64,000 nt of DNA from contig JAUPFP010000014.1 in the NCBI GenBank assembly GCA_036925085.1, positions 431,001-495,000 on the forward strand, in the 5' to 3' direction. Of this stretch, positions 24,701-33,095 are shown in pieces. This stretch comes from Brachycybe producta (lineage: Eukaryota; Arthropoda; Diplopoda; Playtdesmida; Andrognathidae). Each line of letters opens with the position of its first letter. The first letter of the stretch is position 1. The notes beneath the pieces are model-generated. The model was not told the DNA's origin. It made no database searches and saw nothing but the letters and a program-made list of their open reading frames with translations. The translations under genes and the position numbers were made by a program.

Positions 24701-26415
24701 CGGATTGGGAGCGCCACGGTCGTAGGAACAGACCACCCGTACCACACAGAAGTCTTAACGAAATATGGAACGAGAGGGGAGAGTATGTCCGCAAGAGTGC
24801 GGCCCTCAAGAAGGCAGAAAGGGCCTACATGGAACTGGTGGAGCCGGCTGCAGCAAAAGCAAAGATCGCTGCGCCTACCCTCAAACGACCAGTACCACTC
24901 ACCAGCCCACCTGTCGCAGAAGTCGCTCCCGTCAAGATTTCGGAGCGGAAGAAAAACAAGCCAAGTAAGAGGCATCGAGATGCCAAGCGACGCCGTGAGG
25001 AAGGGCCCACGGAGTCCGCTGTGGCCCACCTCCAAGAGAGACAAGTGGTAGATCGCCCAGATACTGGACCAGTAGTTACGATAGAGCAAGAGATTGCGGA
25101 AGAGGACCGAGACGTTCTTTATATCGACGACGAGATGATAGATCTCCTCGAGCCGGCAGCAGAAACTGCGAAACCCGCCAAAGCCTACGTAAAGCTCCAG
25201 ATCGCGAAGGGGCAAATGACCACCCAGAAGATCGCCGTCTCAAACGACCCGAAGGGAGACTACAACGAGCAGCTGAAGTTCTTAATAGACGTTGCAGTCG
25301 AGTACCATCTTCGAGGACTCGCCCTGGTCGATCAAGTATATGAGACATTTGATGGGGAACGACTAGTGTTGTACGACAGTAGAATCATGAAGTACCGGGA
25401 TGCTGCTCTTCCAATCGTGATCGGGAACTCAAGCCTCACAGAAGACCTGTTGATTCGCGGAGTTCGACGCTGGAGGCAGCCAAGACCTCTCGTCGAGCGA
25501 AACCGAACCAACAGAGGCCTGAGGACACAATTACGATCGGAGGTCCGCAGTTTCTTCCATCAGGCACCCAATGGATCTGTCACACTAAAAGACGTCTGTC
25601 CCCGGACGACAGGAGAAATCTATAGCGACGATGTCCCGATGAAGCAGCCAGCGACTACTGCCAGGAGCGATATGGAAGCTCCTGGGAGTCCTAGGGCTTC
25701 CATAACGTCTCCTGTGACCATCGAAGCTGGATCAGGAACCAAAATAAAGACGACCGACGAGCCCAAGATAGAACCAAGTCAAGCGACAGGGGCCATACCG
25801 AAGAGACCAGTAAAGGAGCGCCTGGGGTCTGTAGTAAAGACTCCAACGGACTCCATGGAGACTTCAGGCCCCAGGAACATCGCGCATCCACACCGGAGTA
25901 CCAGAGGAGATGAGACCACGCTGAACAATCTCTGTGTACACTGGCAGCGAAAAAGGACGCCGAGACATCAGCTTTACTTGGGGCTCTTCGAATGGGATGA
26001 GACACCGCCAAGAAACCGTATCCCGAAAGGTCCGAAGACCTTTCTCATCGGACTGGTTGTCTGCAGCCGGCCCACCATCCTCGTCATCGCTGTAGAGCAC
26101 CGAGACATCATGGTCTTTCATTACGAAGAAGACATCAGAATCCGGGAGGTCGAAGACGGAATCATGAAGTGGACACGCACTTTTCTACAGTGGAGTCAGC
26201 AGGCCAGCATTCGCCTGACAGGACGTCCCGTACGCTGTCCGCATTTTCATGATGATCGACCCCACCTATTATTTGACGCTGCCACTAGCTATGCGGAGGG
26301 TCGCAGGAGCTACCGACAGTGCAGAGGGTCATCGGACGCTGCCATCATCTTAGAAGGAGCCCTCCGAAGAAGTCCCGAGAGTCCTGCCAACGGATGGGCT
26401 GAAGCGGAATATTAG
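18697..26415 (+). CDS. pol: Pol polyprotein of element 2 with about 1,000-residue C-terminal extension
   Basis: Entered by -1 frameshift; residues are numbered from a GTG at 18706. A 35-residue tandem repeat lies at 50-84 and 85-119. The protease has DSGTG with D329. Reverse transcriptase has YLDD with D793/D794, and RNase H has D940. The integrase HHCC finger is H1153, H1160, C1190, C1193; its catalytic residues are D1222, D1282, E1318 with D-x35-E. A GPY/F-like C-terminal module follows at about 1456-1503. All key residues are kept. After about 1530 come a Cys cluster (CCGHCRC), an acidic stretch, a signal-peptide/transmembrane module (about 1720-1825) and an uncharacterised, charged 713-residue portion from M1857. 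At about 2,570 residues it is much longer than usual for Ty3/Gypsy Pol. Cleavage or splicing to release the 3' parts is likely but not shown. Confidence 0.92.
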   Translation, partial: LERVAVKRGLPPFKNGKPSGKRQNRNETAIANSQNIVDKALLGGNRGVSEATNVTKTRRNAGAPKRPCDLDTQGLPEQSSELLVGISNVATTRPKAGAPKRPCDLDTQGLPEQSSELLVGITNGKRQRNSRKYKKLRKDTGRRGEIIEEIFPEPIIWSPTKAMVVYANSLEEAKRIVEAMETGVNQDRIEGETQQNSAVPVGIEGRTQQNSAACIPGISNDAQEIPQDVTSNVIASGKAETDAKKSKKAIVNAAIGRGDDTSRIPANSEVIESVEVGDLLRSRACCRKSVEITVDSLLTSCELIEVGDTTPDESVAKITIQVDGTPVRFLADSGTGFTILSGTMAKEYRLRYGPIRNAPALGAVGGVPIKVLGQLWPTFELNGKQVTARMLIIDGKREALLGRDLGAAFDLIISMKTSKIYFANEMFYEGTRELLKKGSARSSLPWNFFKELKEEGCAQNSHLDNSYAIKAREESCVKAQGRITLNPGQALNLKVAAGRIIEENEVLMIETNDSLFNRKGIVVASSVLQGNGTSQLEVQLLNTTLESVGIGDRETIGHFELLEELEEEQACKVSEEENFRDIGEAPVDFEREIQLGPELTDDQREELTILLKEFQPIFAFSSKDLGATNLTKHKIETGDNLPVRDTLRRCGPGERIVIDETLEEMKKSGVVRPSKSPYASPIVLVKKKDGSYRFCVDYRKLNAITKADTYPLPRIDDALDSMRGACYFATLDMKSGYWQFEMEESDIEKTAFTSHRGLFEFVRMPFGLRNAPATMQRALDILLAGHKWETCLVYLDDIVVFGRTFEEFLERLRTILDLLRTANLKLHPVKCFFGFQEVKYLGHLISPDGIRPDPDKVVAIKNFPVPDNVTAIRSFLGLAGYYRKHVPGFANIAKPMSDLTGKDIPFEWSVDCENAFRTLKNMLSKSPLVAVYDPKAAIFMHTDACGYGIGAMLYQKSEDKRRKEIIGSVSRVLRDAEKNYSTTDKECLAVIYGVTKFRPYLFQKPFTIVTDHHALCYMKTAARLEGRLGRWQLLMQEYDYKIIYKEGKLHVEADCLSRYPAGVPVNWKAIPEAEDLDDSVIFNVTLQWDWKVEQKLDPEILKIREELRSQPESPLHKLFCDYDNKLFACVFHGSSVPTLVNVVPKHLIPEVMRLCHDEPDAGHEGQTKTWNRARQRFYWNNMKHDIFEYVRSCEICQLHKLGTEKPEGFLQEMPIGKPCDCWGMDFIGPLVPSVGGNKHILLAVDYATRYCVAKAVKSTTALIVMNFLAKDVKRIFGIPEKLISDRGTPFVAKNTQEFLEINKIEHETTTAYHPQSNGLAERTNKSIIQTMKKYLTPAKNQTDWATKLDEVLESYNSSVHSSTKFTPYRLMFGREPRTKVDTLVPERPVIVDNEAGNLVDVRQQAEERQEEELRTARANLKAAHDRRKKYYDQRHKKPYEYQIGQKVLVRDMRIRPGQNKKFLTKWRQGYTIVSKVSDTVYRLSYENRAGRLVEDSVNVANLRPLYETYQKDGPNVPTTGDTLESMGNSSPEESESEPVKEKEMTAFVKKKNLPSRKKRCCGHCRCQNAWIESSEDEEEIEIITKAIRKHSDRNVEIRRKMAADDNQQQFSYLPGEDAMKFTREYGNKTNFTMETIGFVEEISEIPEETMKIDEKDVNSPMEFQMEVKNAEVIDETTKMDDDIDASDATDGNDVPHKEVNRERSMTLPSIEETRGRRDTLSEMSTSLAPLWIRVLLFIFFTTDSCAHVLYTCTGTIFWHLYDIKADYTVISHILESYNCIVDKLRKFCCLIWKNIESLLLIVPIGIVIVWNYDWTKRKEDRRQGNGSKRVRRSQEKNVHFGLRKSNSFSLSFLLKRSITMQSPLENLYDDVATTRQGWGHGVRGPTLQGRAHKRGRYFERQNEIRPSSIVPIEGGSKLIFDTAAVALEKEIEDGLWDHAIVPSLTEQQKKRQSEKILPGVVGAGQPNFFNAIRPGEFAPGGAEPKNWGKEGDPNDTSEWTPADWERHGRRNRPPVPHRSLNEIWNERGEYVRKSAALKKAERAYMELVEPAAAKAKIAAPTLKRPVPLTSPPVAEVAPVKISERKKNKPSKRHRDAKRRREEGPTESAVAHLQERQVVDRPDTGPVVTIEQEIAEEDRDVLYIDDEMIDLLEPAAETAKPAKAYVKLQIAKGQMTTQKIAVSNDPKGDYNEQLKFLIDVAVEYHLRGLALVDQVYETFDGERLVLYDSRIMKYRDAALPIVIGNSSLTEDLLIRGVRRWRQPRPLVERNRTNRGLRTQLRSEVRSFFHQAPNGSVTLKDVCPRTTGEIYSDDVPMKQPATTARSDMEAPGSPRASITSPVTIEAGSGTKIKTTDEPKIEPSQATGAIPKRPVKERLGSVVKTPTDSMETSGPRNIAHPHRSTRGDETTLNNLCVHWQRKRTPRHQLYLGLFEWDETPPRNRIPKGPKTFLIGLVVCSRPTILVIAVEHRDIMVFHYEEDIRIREVEDGIMKWTRTFLQWSQQASIRLTGRPVRCPHFHDDRPHLLFDAATSYAEGRRSYRQCRGSSDAAIILEGALRRSPESPANGWAEAEY
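23863..24180 (+). other. Signal-peptide and transmembrane module within pol of element 2
   Basis: From the ATG at 23863 the frame starts with a short polar stretch and one Arg, then the hydrophobic VLLFIFF and a TTDSCA segment that looks like a signal-peptidase site. A short Cys-containing segment (YTCTG, YNCIVDK, FCCLIW) follows, then a second hydrophobic segment, LLLIVPIGIVIVW (about residues 1795-1807), and the basic TKRKEDRR. Such a signal peptide / ectodomain / anchor / basic tail order is that of a small type I membrane protein. The position after integrase is where env-like genes sit in some Metaviridae. No known envelope family is recognised. Confidence 0.55.
24274..26415 (+). CDS. 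Possible third ORF (713 aa), in frame with pol; unknown function
   Basis: ATG at 24274 has a good context (ACC before it). It follows a pyrimidine-rich tract (24231-24257) and an AG at 24262-24263, as at a 3' splice site. A perfect donor-like GTAAGT lies in gag at 17321 and a weaker GTAAGA in the leader at 16868. A spliced RNA could therefore express this part alone. The protein is charged, with Pro- and Lys/Arg-rich stretches (about 24940-25010), a more ordered portion near residues 2185-2250 of pol (VAVEYHLRGLALVDQVYE), and a less charged C-terminus. I do not recognise a domain. It may equally be just the C-terminal part of Pol. Confidence 0.45.
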   Translation: MQSPLENLYDDVATTRQGWGHGVRGPTLQGRAHKRGRYFERQNEIRPSSIVPIEGGSKLIFDTAAVALEKEIEDGLWDHAIVPSLTEQQKKRQSEKILPGVVGAGQPNFFNAIRPGEFAPGGAEPKNWGKEGDPNDTSEWTPADWERHGRRNRPPVPHRSLNEIWNERGEYVRKSAALKKAERAYMELVEPAAAKAKIAAPTLKRPVPLTSPPVAEVAPVKISERKKNKPSKRHRDAKRRREEGPTESAVAHLQERQVVDRPDTGPVVTIEQEIAEEDRDVLYIDDEMIDLLEPAAETAKPAKAYVKLQIAKGQMTTQKIAVSNDPKGDYNEQLKFLIDVAVEYHLRGLALVDQVYETFDGERLVLYDSRIMKYRDAALPIVIGNSSLTEDLLIRGVRRWRQPRPLVERNRTNRGLRTQLRSEVRSFFHQAPNGSVTLKDVCPRTTGEIYSDDVPMKQPATTARSDMEAPGSPRASITSPVTIEAGSGTKIKTTDEPKIEPSQATGAIPKRPVKERLGSVVKTPTDSMETSGPRNIAHPHRSTRGDETTLNNLCVHWQRKRTPRHQLYLGLFEWDETPPRNRIPKGPKTFLIGLVVCSRPTILVIAVEHRDIMVFHYEEDIRIREVEDGIMKWTRTFLQWSQQASIRLTGRPVRCPHFHDDRPHLLFDAATSYAEGRRSYRQCRGSSDAAIILEGALRRSPESPANGWAEAEY

Positions 26416-26860
26416 GTTACGGAAAGTGAACCGATTCTTCACAAGTATCGCCTGTATACTTGTTCGTCATTTGTTTTAGTATTTTAAGTATTGTGTTTTA
26501 TACTTTTGTATTTTGTATTTTAATGCACGTTCGCATTCATTTTTATAGACCGTTGTCTATTTATTTTTCTGTAGTTTTTAAGGCAGTTGCCTGCGTTTTT
26601 ATAGAAGTTTTTATATTAGGGGATTGTCCCTTTTGTAATTTGATAGGCTTTCGCCTATTTGTCAATTTTTAGAATTGTTTCTAATTCCAAGCGGGAATTT
26701 TAAAATAGCAAGATGCTATTAGTATCACAAGTTGTGATTTTTAAATTTTATTATCCAACGGGATTTATAATTTTTATCGTATAGATTTTCATACCAACGG
26801 GTATTTTTAATAGTTAACTTTTTGAGAGTACAGGGACGTACTCTTAAACTAGTTGGGGGG
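26416..26860 (+). promoter_or_regulatory. 3' UTR of element 2: row of small hairpins and polypurine tract
   Basis: At least ten short stem-loops follow one another: 26443-26461, 26522-26537, 26545-26560, 26581-26592, 26643-26658, 26683-26699, 26704-26720, 26724-26738, 26753-26764, 26791-26804 and 26825-26844. Stems are 4-7 bp and loops mostly 3-7 nt; AACG is used as a loop twice. The tract GTTGGGGGG (26852-26860) abuts the 3' LTR and should prime plus-strand synthesis. The last hairpin ends 8-9 nt before it. Confidence 0.75.
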
Positions 26861-27710
26861 TGTAACGAATTCACCGTTTAGAATTCGTCCGTTTTTGTAA
26901 ACACCCTGTAATCAAGTTTGTATCGATGAAAGGTTCTCACCTCATGCTTGGGGGTGGCCGGGAGGTCATTACGACGATGACTCCCTGCCCTCCAAGATGA
27001 GAAGAATAGCCCAAAAGTACTACATCGATGGTTAATAGGATAGATCCTAGAAGAACCATCGATGCAGAACTTTTGGACGTGAGAATCTTTACAAATTGTT
27101 AATAGGAGGATGATCGTACATCCTTCTGTATTGTTATAATTTATACATCTTATAGATGTTTTCGTTTTCTTGTCAAGTGATAGTTCACTTCTAGGTCCGA
27201 GTGTGTCCAAGAGACTTGGACACACCTGGAGCCTTTGTTATCATAATCAGATGTTTGTATTGTATTTTGAGTATAAATACAAGAGGTTGTAGATTGAGAG
27301 GACAGATCGGATAGATCAGGCAGATCGGACAGACCGTCTTTATGCTTAAGACCGATGCGATATCTCTCAATCTACAGGACTCTCTGTTTATTGAATAAAA
27401 GAGCATTTTCATCATACGAATTCAATGTGTGGACTCAGTCATTTTATGGGAGTGGGACTTAGGATTATAGCCGCCACGTAGCCGATGTTTCCACCGGACA
27501 ACGAAGTCTCCAGCAGCCGAGTGTAAGACGACATCTCTACAATATTCTCTACCACAGGTCTCCTGAGGTACCGACCCTTGTGTCCCTGGTGGTTAAGTGT
27601 GCAACACAGGAGCCAATAGACCGAAAGACTTAATCATCAACATCCATTCGACACTTCTAGATGGCTAGTAGAGATCTCTCTACTAACCCTACGGAAACGG
27701 GGATGTTACA
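26861..27710 (+). repeat. 3' LTR of element 2
   Basis: 850 bp, apparently identical to 16206-17055, including the first 49 nt of the gag frame and its ATG (27661). The ATAT duplication follows. Confidence 0.95.
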
Positions 27711-27825
27711 ATATACAGTGCGTAAATACAGTATATATATAAAAACCCTTTTTTATAAACATTTGATGAGTAAATTTGCTCAAATTTATTGTGGAAATGA
27801 TTTTTTTTTCTAATCATTAAAGAAC

Positions 27826-27830
<5 letters not shown>

Positions 27831-27890
<60 letters not shown>
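27831..27890. repeat. (AG)30 microsatellite
   Basis: Sixty bases of uninterrupted AG. Flanks (27715-27830 and 27891-27992) are AT-rich with no feature. Confidence 0.95.
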
Positions 27891-27893
<3 letters not shown>

Positions 27894-27996
27894 CAAAATA
27901 AAAGCCCCAAAGAAATAAGAGAAAGTTTATTTTAAACTAACTAACAAAGAAAAATATGCAAATAAATTAATTTGGGACTAATTTGCTACTTTTTAA

Positions 27997-28786
27997 GAGG
28001 CTACATCGCAAAATTACTTTGAAAAATCTCCACAAAGAGCGCTAGCATCGTTTTTCTATTGAATTCATAGCCTCGATGTTAAAGAAAAAACGTTAATTTT
28101 TAAAAATAACACAGTCGCAGCGCCAATATGTTTATTTTTCATATTTAAAGTTGTCCAATTTTGATGGTTCAAAGTGCAATGTGCACCTTAAATATATGTT
28201 CATCTAGTGATAGAATGACAAAAAATTGGTAAGTGCGGTTCTATTTTTTAAAAACTATTTCAAAATCGGGAATTTCTAACTCGTATGTTAAACTCCCAAT
28301 AAGAAAAAAGAAACATCCATTAAAATGTTTGTAAAAATACGTAAAAATAATTTTAAAAAACCAGAAAAAAAACCCAGCACGTGCGCCAATGTGTCGGCTT
28401 CAATGTGGTTTAATTGTGTTTTTTTAAAATTATTTTTAGGTATTTTTATTAACATTTTAATTGATGTTTTTTTTTCTTATTTGGGCGTACTCAATGGAGT
28501 TTAACATAAGAGTTAAAAATTCGCGATTTTGAAATAGTTTTTTTTTTAAAAATAGAACCACACTTACCAATTTTTTTTTTCATTCTATCACTAGATCAGC
28601 ATATATTTAAGGTGCACATTGCACTTTTGAAAAATTAAAATTGGACAATTTTAAATATGAAAAATAAACATATTGCCGCCGCGACTGTGTATTTTAAAAA
28701 TTAACATTTTTCTATGGGGATTAATAGAAACACGATGCTAGCGCTCTTTGTGGAAATTTTCCAAAGTAATTTTGCGATGTCGCCTC
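27997..28786. mobile_element. Family B palindromic element, copy 2 (most complete)
   Basis: About 790 bp, flanked by TTAA at 27993-27996 and 28787-28790. It starts GAGGCTACATCGC and ends with the near-complement GCGATGTCGCCTC. Long arms pair over most of the length; the unpaired centre near 28375-28430 contains 'cacgtgcgccaatgtgtcgg'. TTAA at both ends is the target-site habit of piggyBac-type transposons and a few others. There is no coding capacity. It could form a very large cruciform or a long double-stranded RNA if transcribed. Confidence 0.8.
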
Positions 28787-28790
28787 TTAA

Positions 28791-29129
28791 TTTCAATGGT
28801 AGAAAACTTTAGCATTTGAACTTTGAATTTAAAACTCTCTACATCAGGGTTCTCACATATAGATTACTCTCGAGGAGGGATGTAGTTTTATTACGTTGGT
28901 TCTCTGCTCAGAGGATTCAAGTTGAACTTTTTTTAATTTCAATTTGAATGATTACTCTGCAAGCAGTCCAGACGGCCTGTGGCAGTGGGACCATTTAAGT
29001 AGCATAGAAGTAAATGCCTTCGTTTAAAAAATAAACATTTATCGGCTTGCAAACTTCAAGTTTTTAACTTGAATGTGAACCATTGATAATAAAATGTAAA
29101 AAGTACTTTAAACTTGTAAAGTGGCTGAA
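28791..29129. other. Non-coding stretch
   Basis: No gene. It contains 'ctctgcaagcagtccagacg' and 'ggcctgtggcag', inverted relatives of which recur near 39660 and 49615 (a small dispersed repeat). Confidence 0.4.
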
Positions 29130-29700
29130 TAGATATTTATTTTGCTTTTTTCACCCAGATGGCGCCACTGCAGTGGCTACGGCTAAGCTCCATAGACTTT
29201 TTTTGTAAAGTTTGGACGCAAAAACGTCAAACGTATTTTAGAAGCAACATTAAGAAGAAAAAAAAATTCAAATTGTTTTAAAAACTAGATTGGTGATAGA
29301 TTATGTTAGAAGTATTTTCATCGCAATATCTTAAAAAATAAAACATTTTATAGTTCAGTTTGAAAAATGACTCGTTTTTTTGGGATTTTTCCATCGACAT
29401 TTCGTGAAAAACTATTTTCGCCTTTTTTTTTAAAAAAAAAACTTGTCATAAATAGTTTATTTTTAAAGATATCATCACGAAAATATGTTTAGCATGATCA
29501 CCGACTATTCTAGTTTCTAAAACATTTTGAATTTTTTCATATTGTTATTTCTGAAAATCGTTCACTTGTGAAAAATATAAATCTTCTCAAAATTGCGTGT
29601 GGATGGAGAAGAGATCTATCTCTCTTATATAGAACATAATAGCCATTGCAGTGGCGCGCCATCTGGTGGAAGAAAAAACAAAACAAAATAAATACCTATC
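29130..29700. mobile_element. Foldback element with 'cagatggcgcc' arms
   Basis: Left arm 'tatttattttgc' followed by 'cccagatggcgccactgcag' (about 29130-29190) is complementary to the right arm around 29640-29700 ('gccattgcagtggcgcgcca'). The interior resembles family D ('aagatatcatcacgaaaata', 'ttctagtttctaaaacattt'). It is probably a MITE or a foldback around older repeat DNA. Confidence 0.5.
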
Positions 29701-30287
29701 CCCCCACACCTTAATACAAGTTAAATAACTCTCAAAGGTGTAATTCAAAATAAAGTAATGACAAATCTCCCAGATGAATATTTTGAAAAAAAAAAAAGTA
29801 CAAAACGACACAACACCAATTTTTCAAATTGAAATGTGCTGTTTATTTGACTCAACAACAAACAAACAAAGAAAACATTTTAAAATTAAACATTTTGATG
29901 CATTTCTGAGAATTCCGAAGAAGAAGAAGAAGAAAAGCCCACAACAACAACATTTTACGACAACTTTTATTGTATTTCACGTTAAAAGTTGTTGGTGAAA
30001 TGTTTTGTGTGAGACAACTAAAAATAGACTCAATTTGCTTTTTTTTTTGTCTTTTTTCAAAATGTTTCCGAGTCTCTTCTTTTATTTTGATGTCACCACA
30101 TTTTACAATCTACACACAATCATCAATTTTATTTCCATTTCCAATCTCTCTTTATATTGTACCTTGAGACCAATAAAAAGAGAAAAAGGACCATTTCCAA
30201 AAGACCTTCCTACACCTCCTTAAAAGGTTTAGTAATTCCTCTCAGGTTCCTAAATTTTAGTATTCGGAAGATGAAGTTTTTTTTTTT
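29701..30287. other. AT-rich non-coding stretch
   Basis: Small open frames (about 29774-29998 and 29970-30167) are made of A/T homopolymer-like codons, with no motif. No gene is supported. Confidence 0.45.
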
Positions 30288-30425
30288 GCTGAGACAGTAC
30301 GTCTACCTTGTTATATAAGTGTGTGACACTTGAGTATGTGTGTGTGTCTGAGGGGTGGCACCGGCCTTTTGACGTTAAAATAACGTCAAAGGGCTGGGGC
30401 CACCCCGTAGACATACTGTCTCAGC
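30288..30425. mobile_element. Small element with inverted ends and a strong central hairpin
   Basis: GCTGAGACAGTACGTCTAC (30288-30306) is mirrored by GTAGACATACTGTCTCAGC (30407-30425). Inside, 30353-30406 folds on itself: GGGGTGGC with GCCACCCC and TTTGACGTTA with TAACGTCAAA. It is 138 bp in all, with no target duplication evident. Confidence 0.55.
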
Positions 30426-30479
30426 AGACACACAGTGTCACAAACAATACTTATACAAAAAACTTCAACAATATTGTCT

Positions 30480-31370
30480 CAAAACTGTAACACACACATT
30501 GACATACTAGCCTACACAGACAACAAACTCTTTAAGACAACAGTCTCTTTTACACATGCTTAATGTGTCGGACACACAATGTGTCAAACTTTAAACATGC
30601 AGCACATTACAACAGTAGTGTTTCTAATACAGTGTCAGATACAGTGATAAACTTAGTGCAAATACAAAAAACTAGAGAGAACAAACTACACCTAAAGTGG
30701 TTCATACGCACACACACACAGTGTCAGACACAGAAAGTGTCTAACTATAAACATGCTACACAAGTGTTCCCCATACTCACCCAGTATCAGACACAATCAG
30801 TGTTAAGATACAGTGACAAACACAATACATATATCAAAAACTACAGACACAATAAGCTACACCTAATGTGTTTCACACTCACAAACACAGTATCAGACTC
30901 TGTGTCAGACATATACGAAAACTACACCCAGTGTCTGACAAACAGAAACACAATAAACTACACCTAAAATATTTCACACAAGGTGACAGATTTACAACAA
31001 GTGTCACGCATACAAAAACACAACACACACAGTGTCTGACACACAGAAACACACAAAATAAAGTACACCTAAAATATTTCACACAAGGTGTCAGATTTAC
31101 AACAATTGTCACAGATACAAAAACACAACCCAAAGTGTCTGACACACAGAAACACAAAATAAAGTACACCTAAAACATTTCACACAAGGTGTCAGATTTA
31201 CAACAATTGTCACACATACAATGCACATACAAGAACACAATACACAGTGTCTGACACATAGACACACACAATAAACTACACCTAAAATGTTTCACACAAG
31301 GTGTACATACACACACAGTGTAAAACTTTCCGAAAGTGTCACACACACACACAAACAATAAACATACAAG
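30480..31370 (+). repeat. CA-rich satellite, units of 101-112 bp
   Basis: The phrase 'acacctaaaatatttcacac' or a close variant starts units at about 30859, 30960, 31065, 31166 and 31278; more degenerate units extend back to about 30480. Each unit carries 'agtgtctgacac', itself nearly palindromic. Open frames across the array follow the repeat and are not genes. Confidence 0.8.
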
Positions 31371-33095
31371 ATTTTTTTATAAGAATGTTTTTTTTTCTTG
31401 TGTTTTTTTCTTCTTTGGTTCTTTTTCTTTTCTTCTTGAATGAATTTTTGTTTATTCTGTGATCTTTTCTTCTTTTTTTGGAGGGGGGCGGAGAGTATAT
31501 ATTTCTTCTTCTTTTTCTTCAAGTTTCACCAAACAACAACAAGAAAAGCAAAAAAAACTACTAGTACTACTCTTGTATTATGCTTGACTGTGTTTCCATG
31601 TTTAGTATTTGTGTTTCTTTTAGTCTCTCTTAACAAATAATCCAGGAAACTCAGAATATCAAATAAGAGGGGGTGGGACCCACACACACAAAAAAATACA
31701 CCCTATAAACATAGATCATTGGGACTTTTCTATATAAATCCCACCCAAAAAAGGAGCCACCATAAAACATTTCCGAATCACTGATGGATGTGATGGGCTT
31801 GAGATGAGATGAGAAGGAAAGGGGAGAGGAAGACTTGGATGGGGCCAGTTATATGGCCCCTTGAGTCATAAGTTGAGAATACACTTGTTTTGTGTTTTTT
31901 TTTTTGGTGTCTGTGTATATGTGTATGTGTCACAGTGTGGTCTTTCTAGTTGTTGAAGTGAAAATCTTTCAATTTCTCTCTCTCTATATATATTTATATA
32001 GAAGGACTCTTAACATCAAAAAACCAAGTTAAAGGTTTGTTGTTGCTGTGTCTTAAAGGCCTAAAGTGGTGGTGGTGGTGGTGGTTCTAGTCTGTAAGGA
32101 TGGTGATTTGTTGACTCCCAAGAGTTTTATTTCTTTTAACAATAAACTCAATTTCAAGTATATATATCTCACCTCATTCCACTCCCACTTTTCTCTCAAA
32201 ATGTTAACATTGTTAGGTGCAATGAGAAAAAAGTATCAAGAGATATTTTATGGACATTGTTAGAAGTTAGAAGGGTCTTTTTTTTATTCTTCTTCTATTG
32301 TAGAAAACTAGAAATGGGTCAGTTCTTTTTTATGTTGCAAAAGAGACATTGAGAGAGAGAGAGAGAGAGAAAATACATTGATACAATTTATGAAACTTAT
32401 TCAAATGCATTTTTGGCAACAAAAAAACTTTTAAAGATAAAAATTGAGAAAGAAAAAAAAAAGTTTTGGCAACAAAAAAAAAGTGACATAATGTCAATAG
32501 AAATTTATTGTTTACTGTTGTAATTCCTGTGAATTCCGTCAATAAATATATGTATTGGCTTTTTTTATTATTTGGCTGAAAGAAACTTCATCAGGGTGTG
32601 TTTCATATAGCAGTGGATTGCTATAAAATTTTATAGTGTCACAAGTGACAATAAATAAATGGACTTCCATACTTTACGATAGAAAATGATGAGCGAATTT
32701 TATGAGAAAGTCATTCGAAAAAGTTTGTTTGAAACTAGAATGTTAAAGAAAAATGCTTTAAAAACGAAAATTGTTTGGAAAAAAAAATAAACAAAGATTT
32801 TAGAGAAACTTTTGAAGTCTTCAAAAGTTTTTTTTTTTTTGAGAAACTAAAACATATTTGAGACTTTAAAGGAATACAAGTTTCTCTAAAATCTATAGTT
32901 TTTCGAAAGATTTTCGTTTTTAAAATATTTCTTTAATTATTCTATTTTCTGATTTTTGAAGAAACGAAACACTTTTAAGAAAGTAAATAAGCATTTAGAG
33001 AAATGAGAAAGTTTCGATAAACTATAGATTTTCAAAAGAAGAAAAAAAAATAAGATTTTCAAGTATTCAAGACATTAAGACTTTGAAGACTTCAA
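31371..33095. other. AT-rich non-coding region with simple repeats
   Basis: No gene. It contains T runs, a (GGT) patch at about 32065-32085, a GA run at 32350-32371 and A-rich stretches. Confidence 0.5.

Larger units (their letters stand above)
16206..27710 (+). mobile_element. Element 2: complete Ty3/Gypsy LTR retrotransposon with long 3' coding region
   Basis: An 11.5-kb full-length element: LTR, primer-binding site, gag, pol, 3' UTR, polypurine tract, LTR. It is flanked by ATAT (16202-16205 and 27711-27714). The two LTRs look identical by eye and both frames are intact, so the insertion is very recent. It is related to element 1 (same primer site, same frameshift device, similar pol) but a distinct family: the LTRs share no evident sequence and the pol C-termini differ. 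Confidence 0.95.

Noticed and set aside
32066..32263. 65-residue frame starting with a Val run
   Set aside because: The run comes from a (GGT) microsatellite. Nothing else supports a gene.
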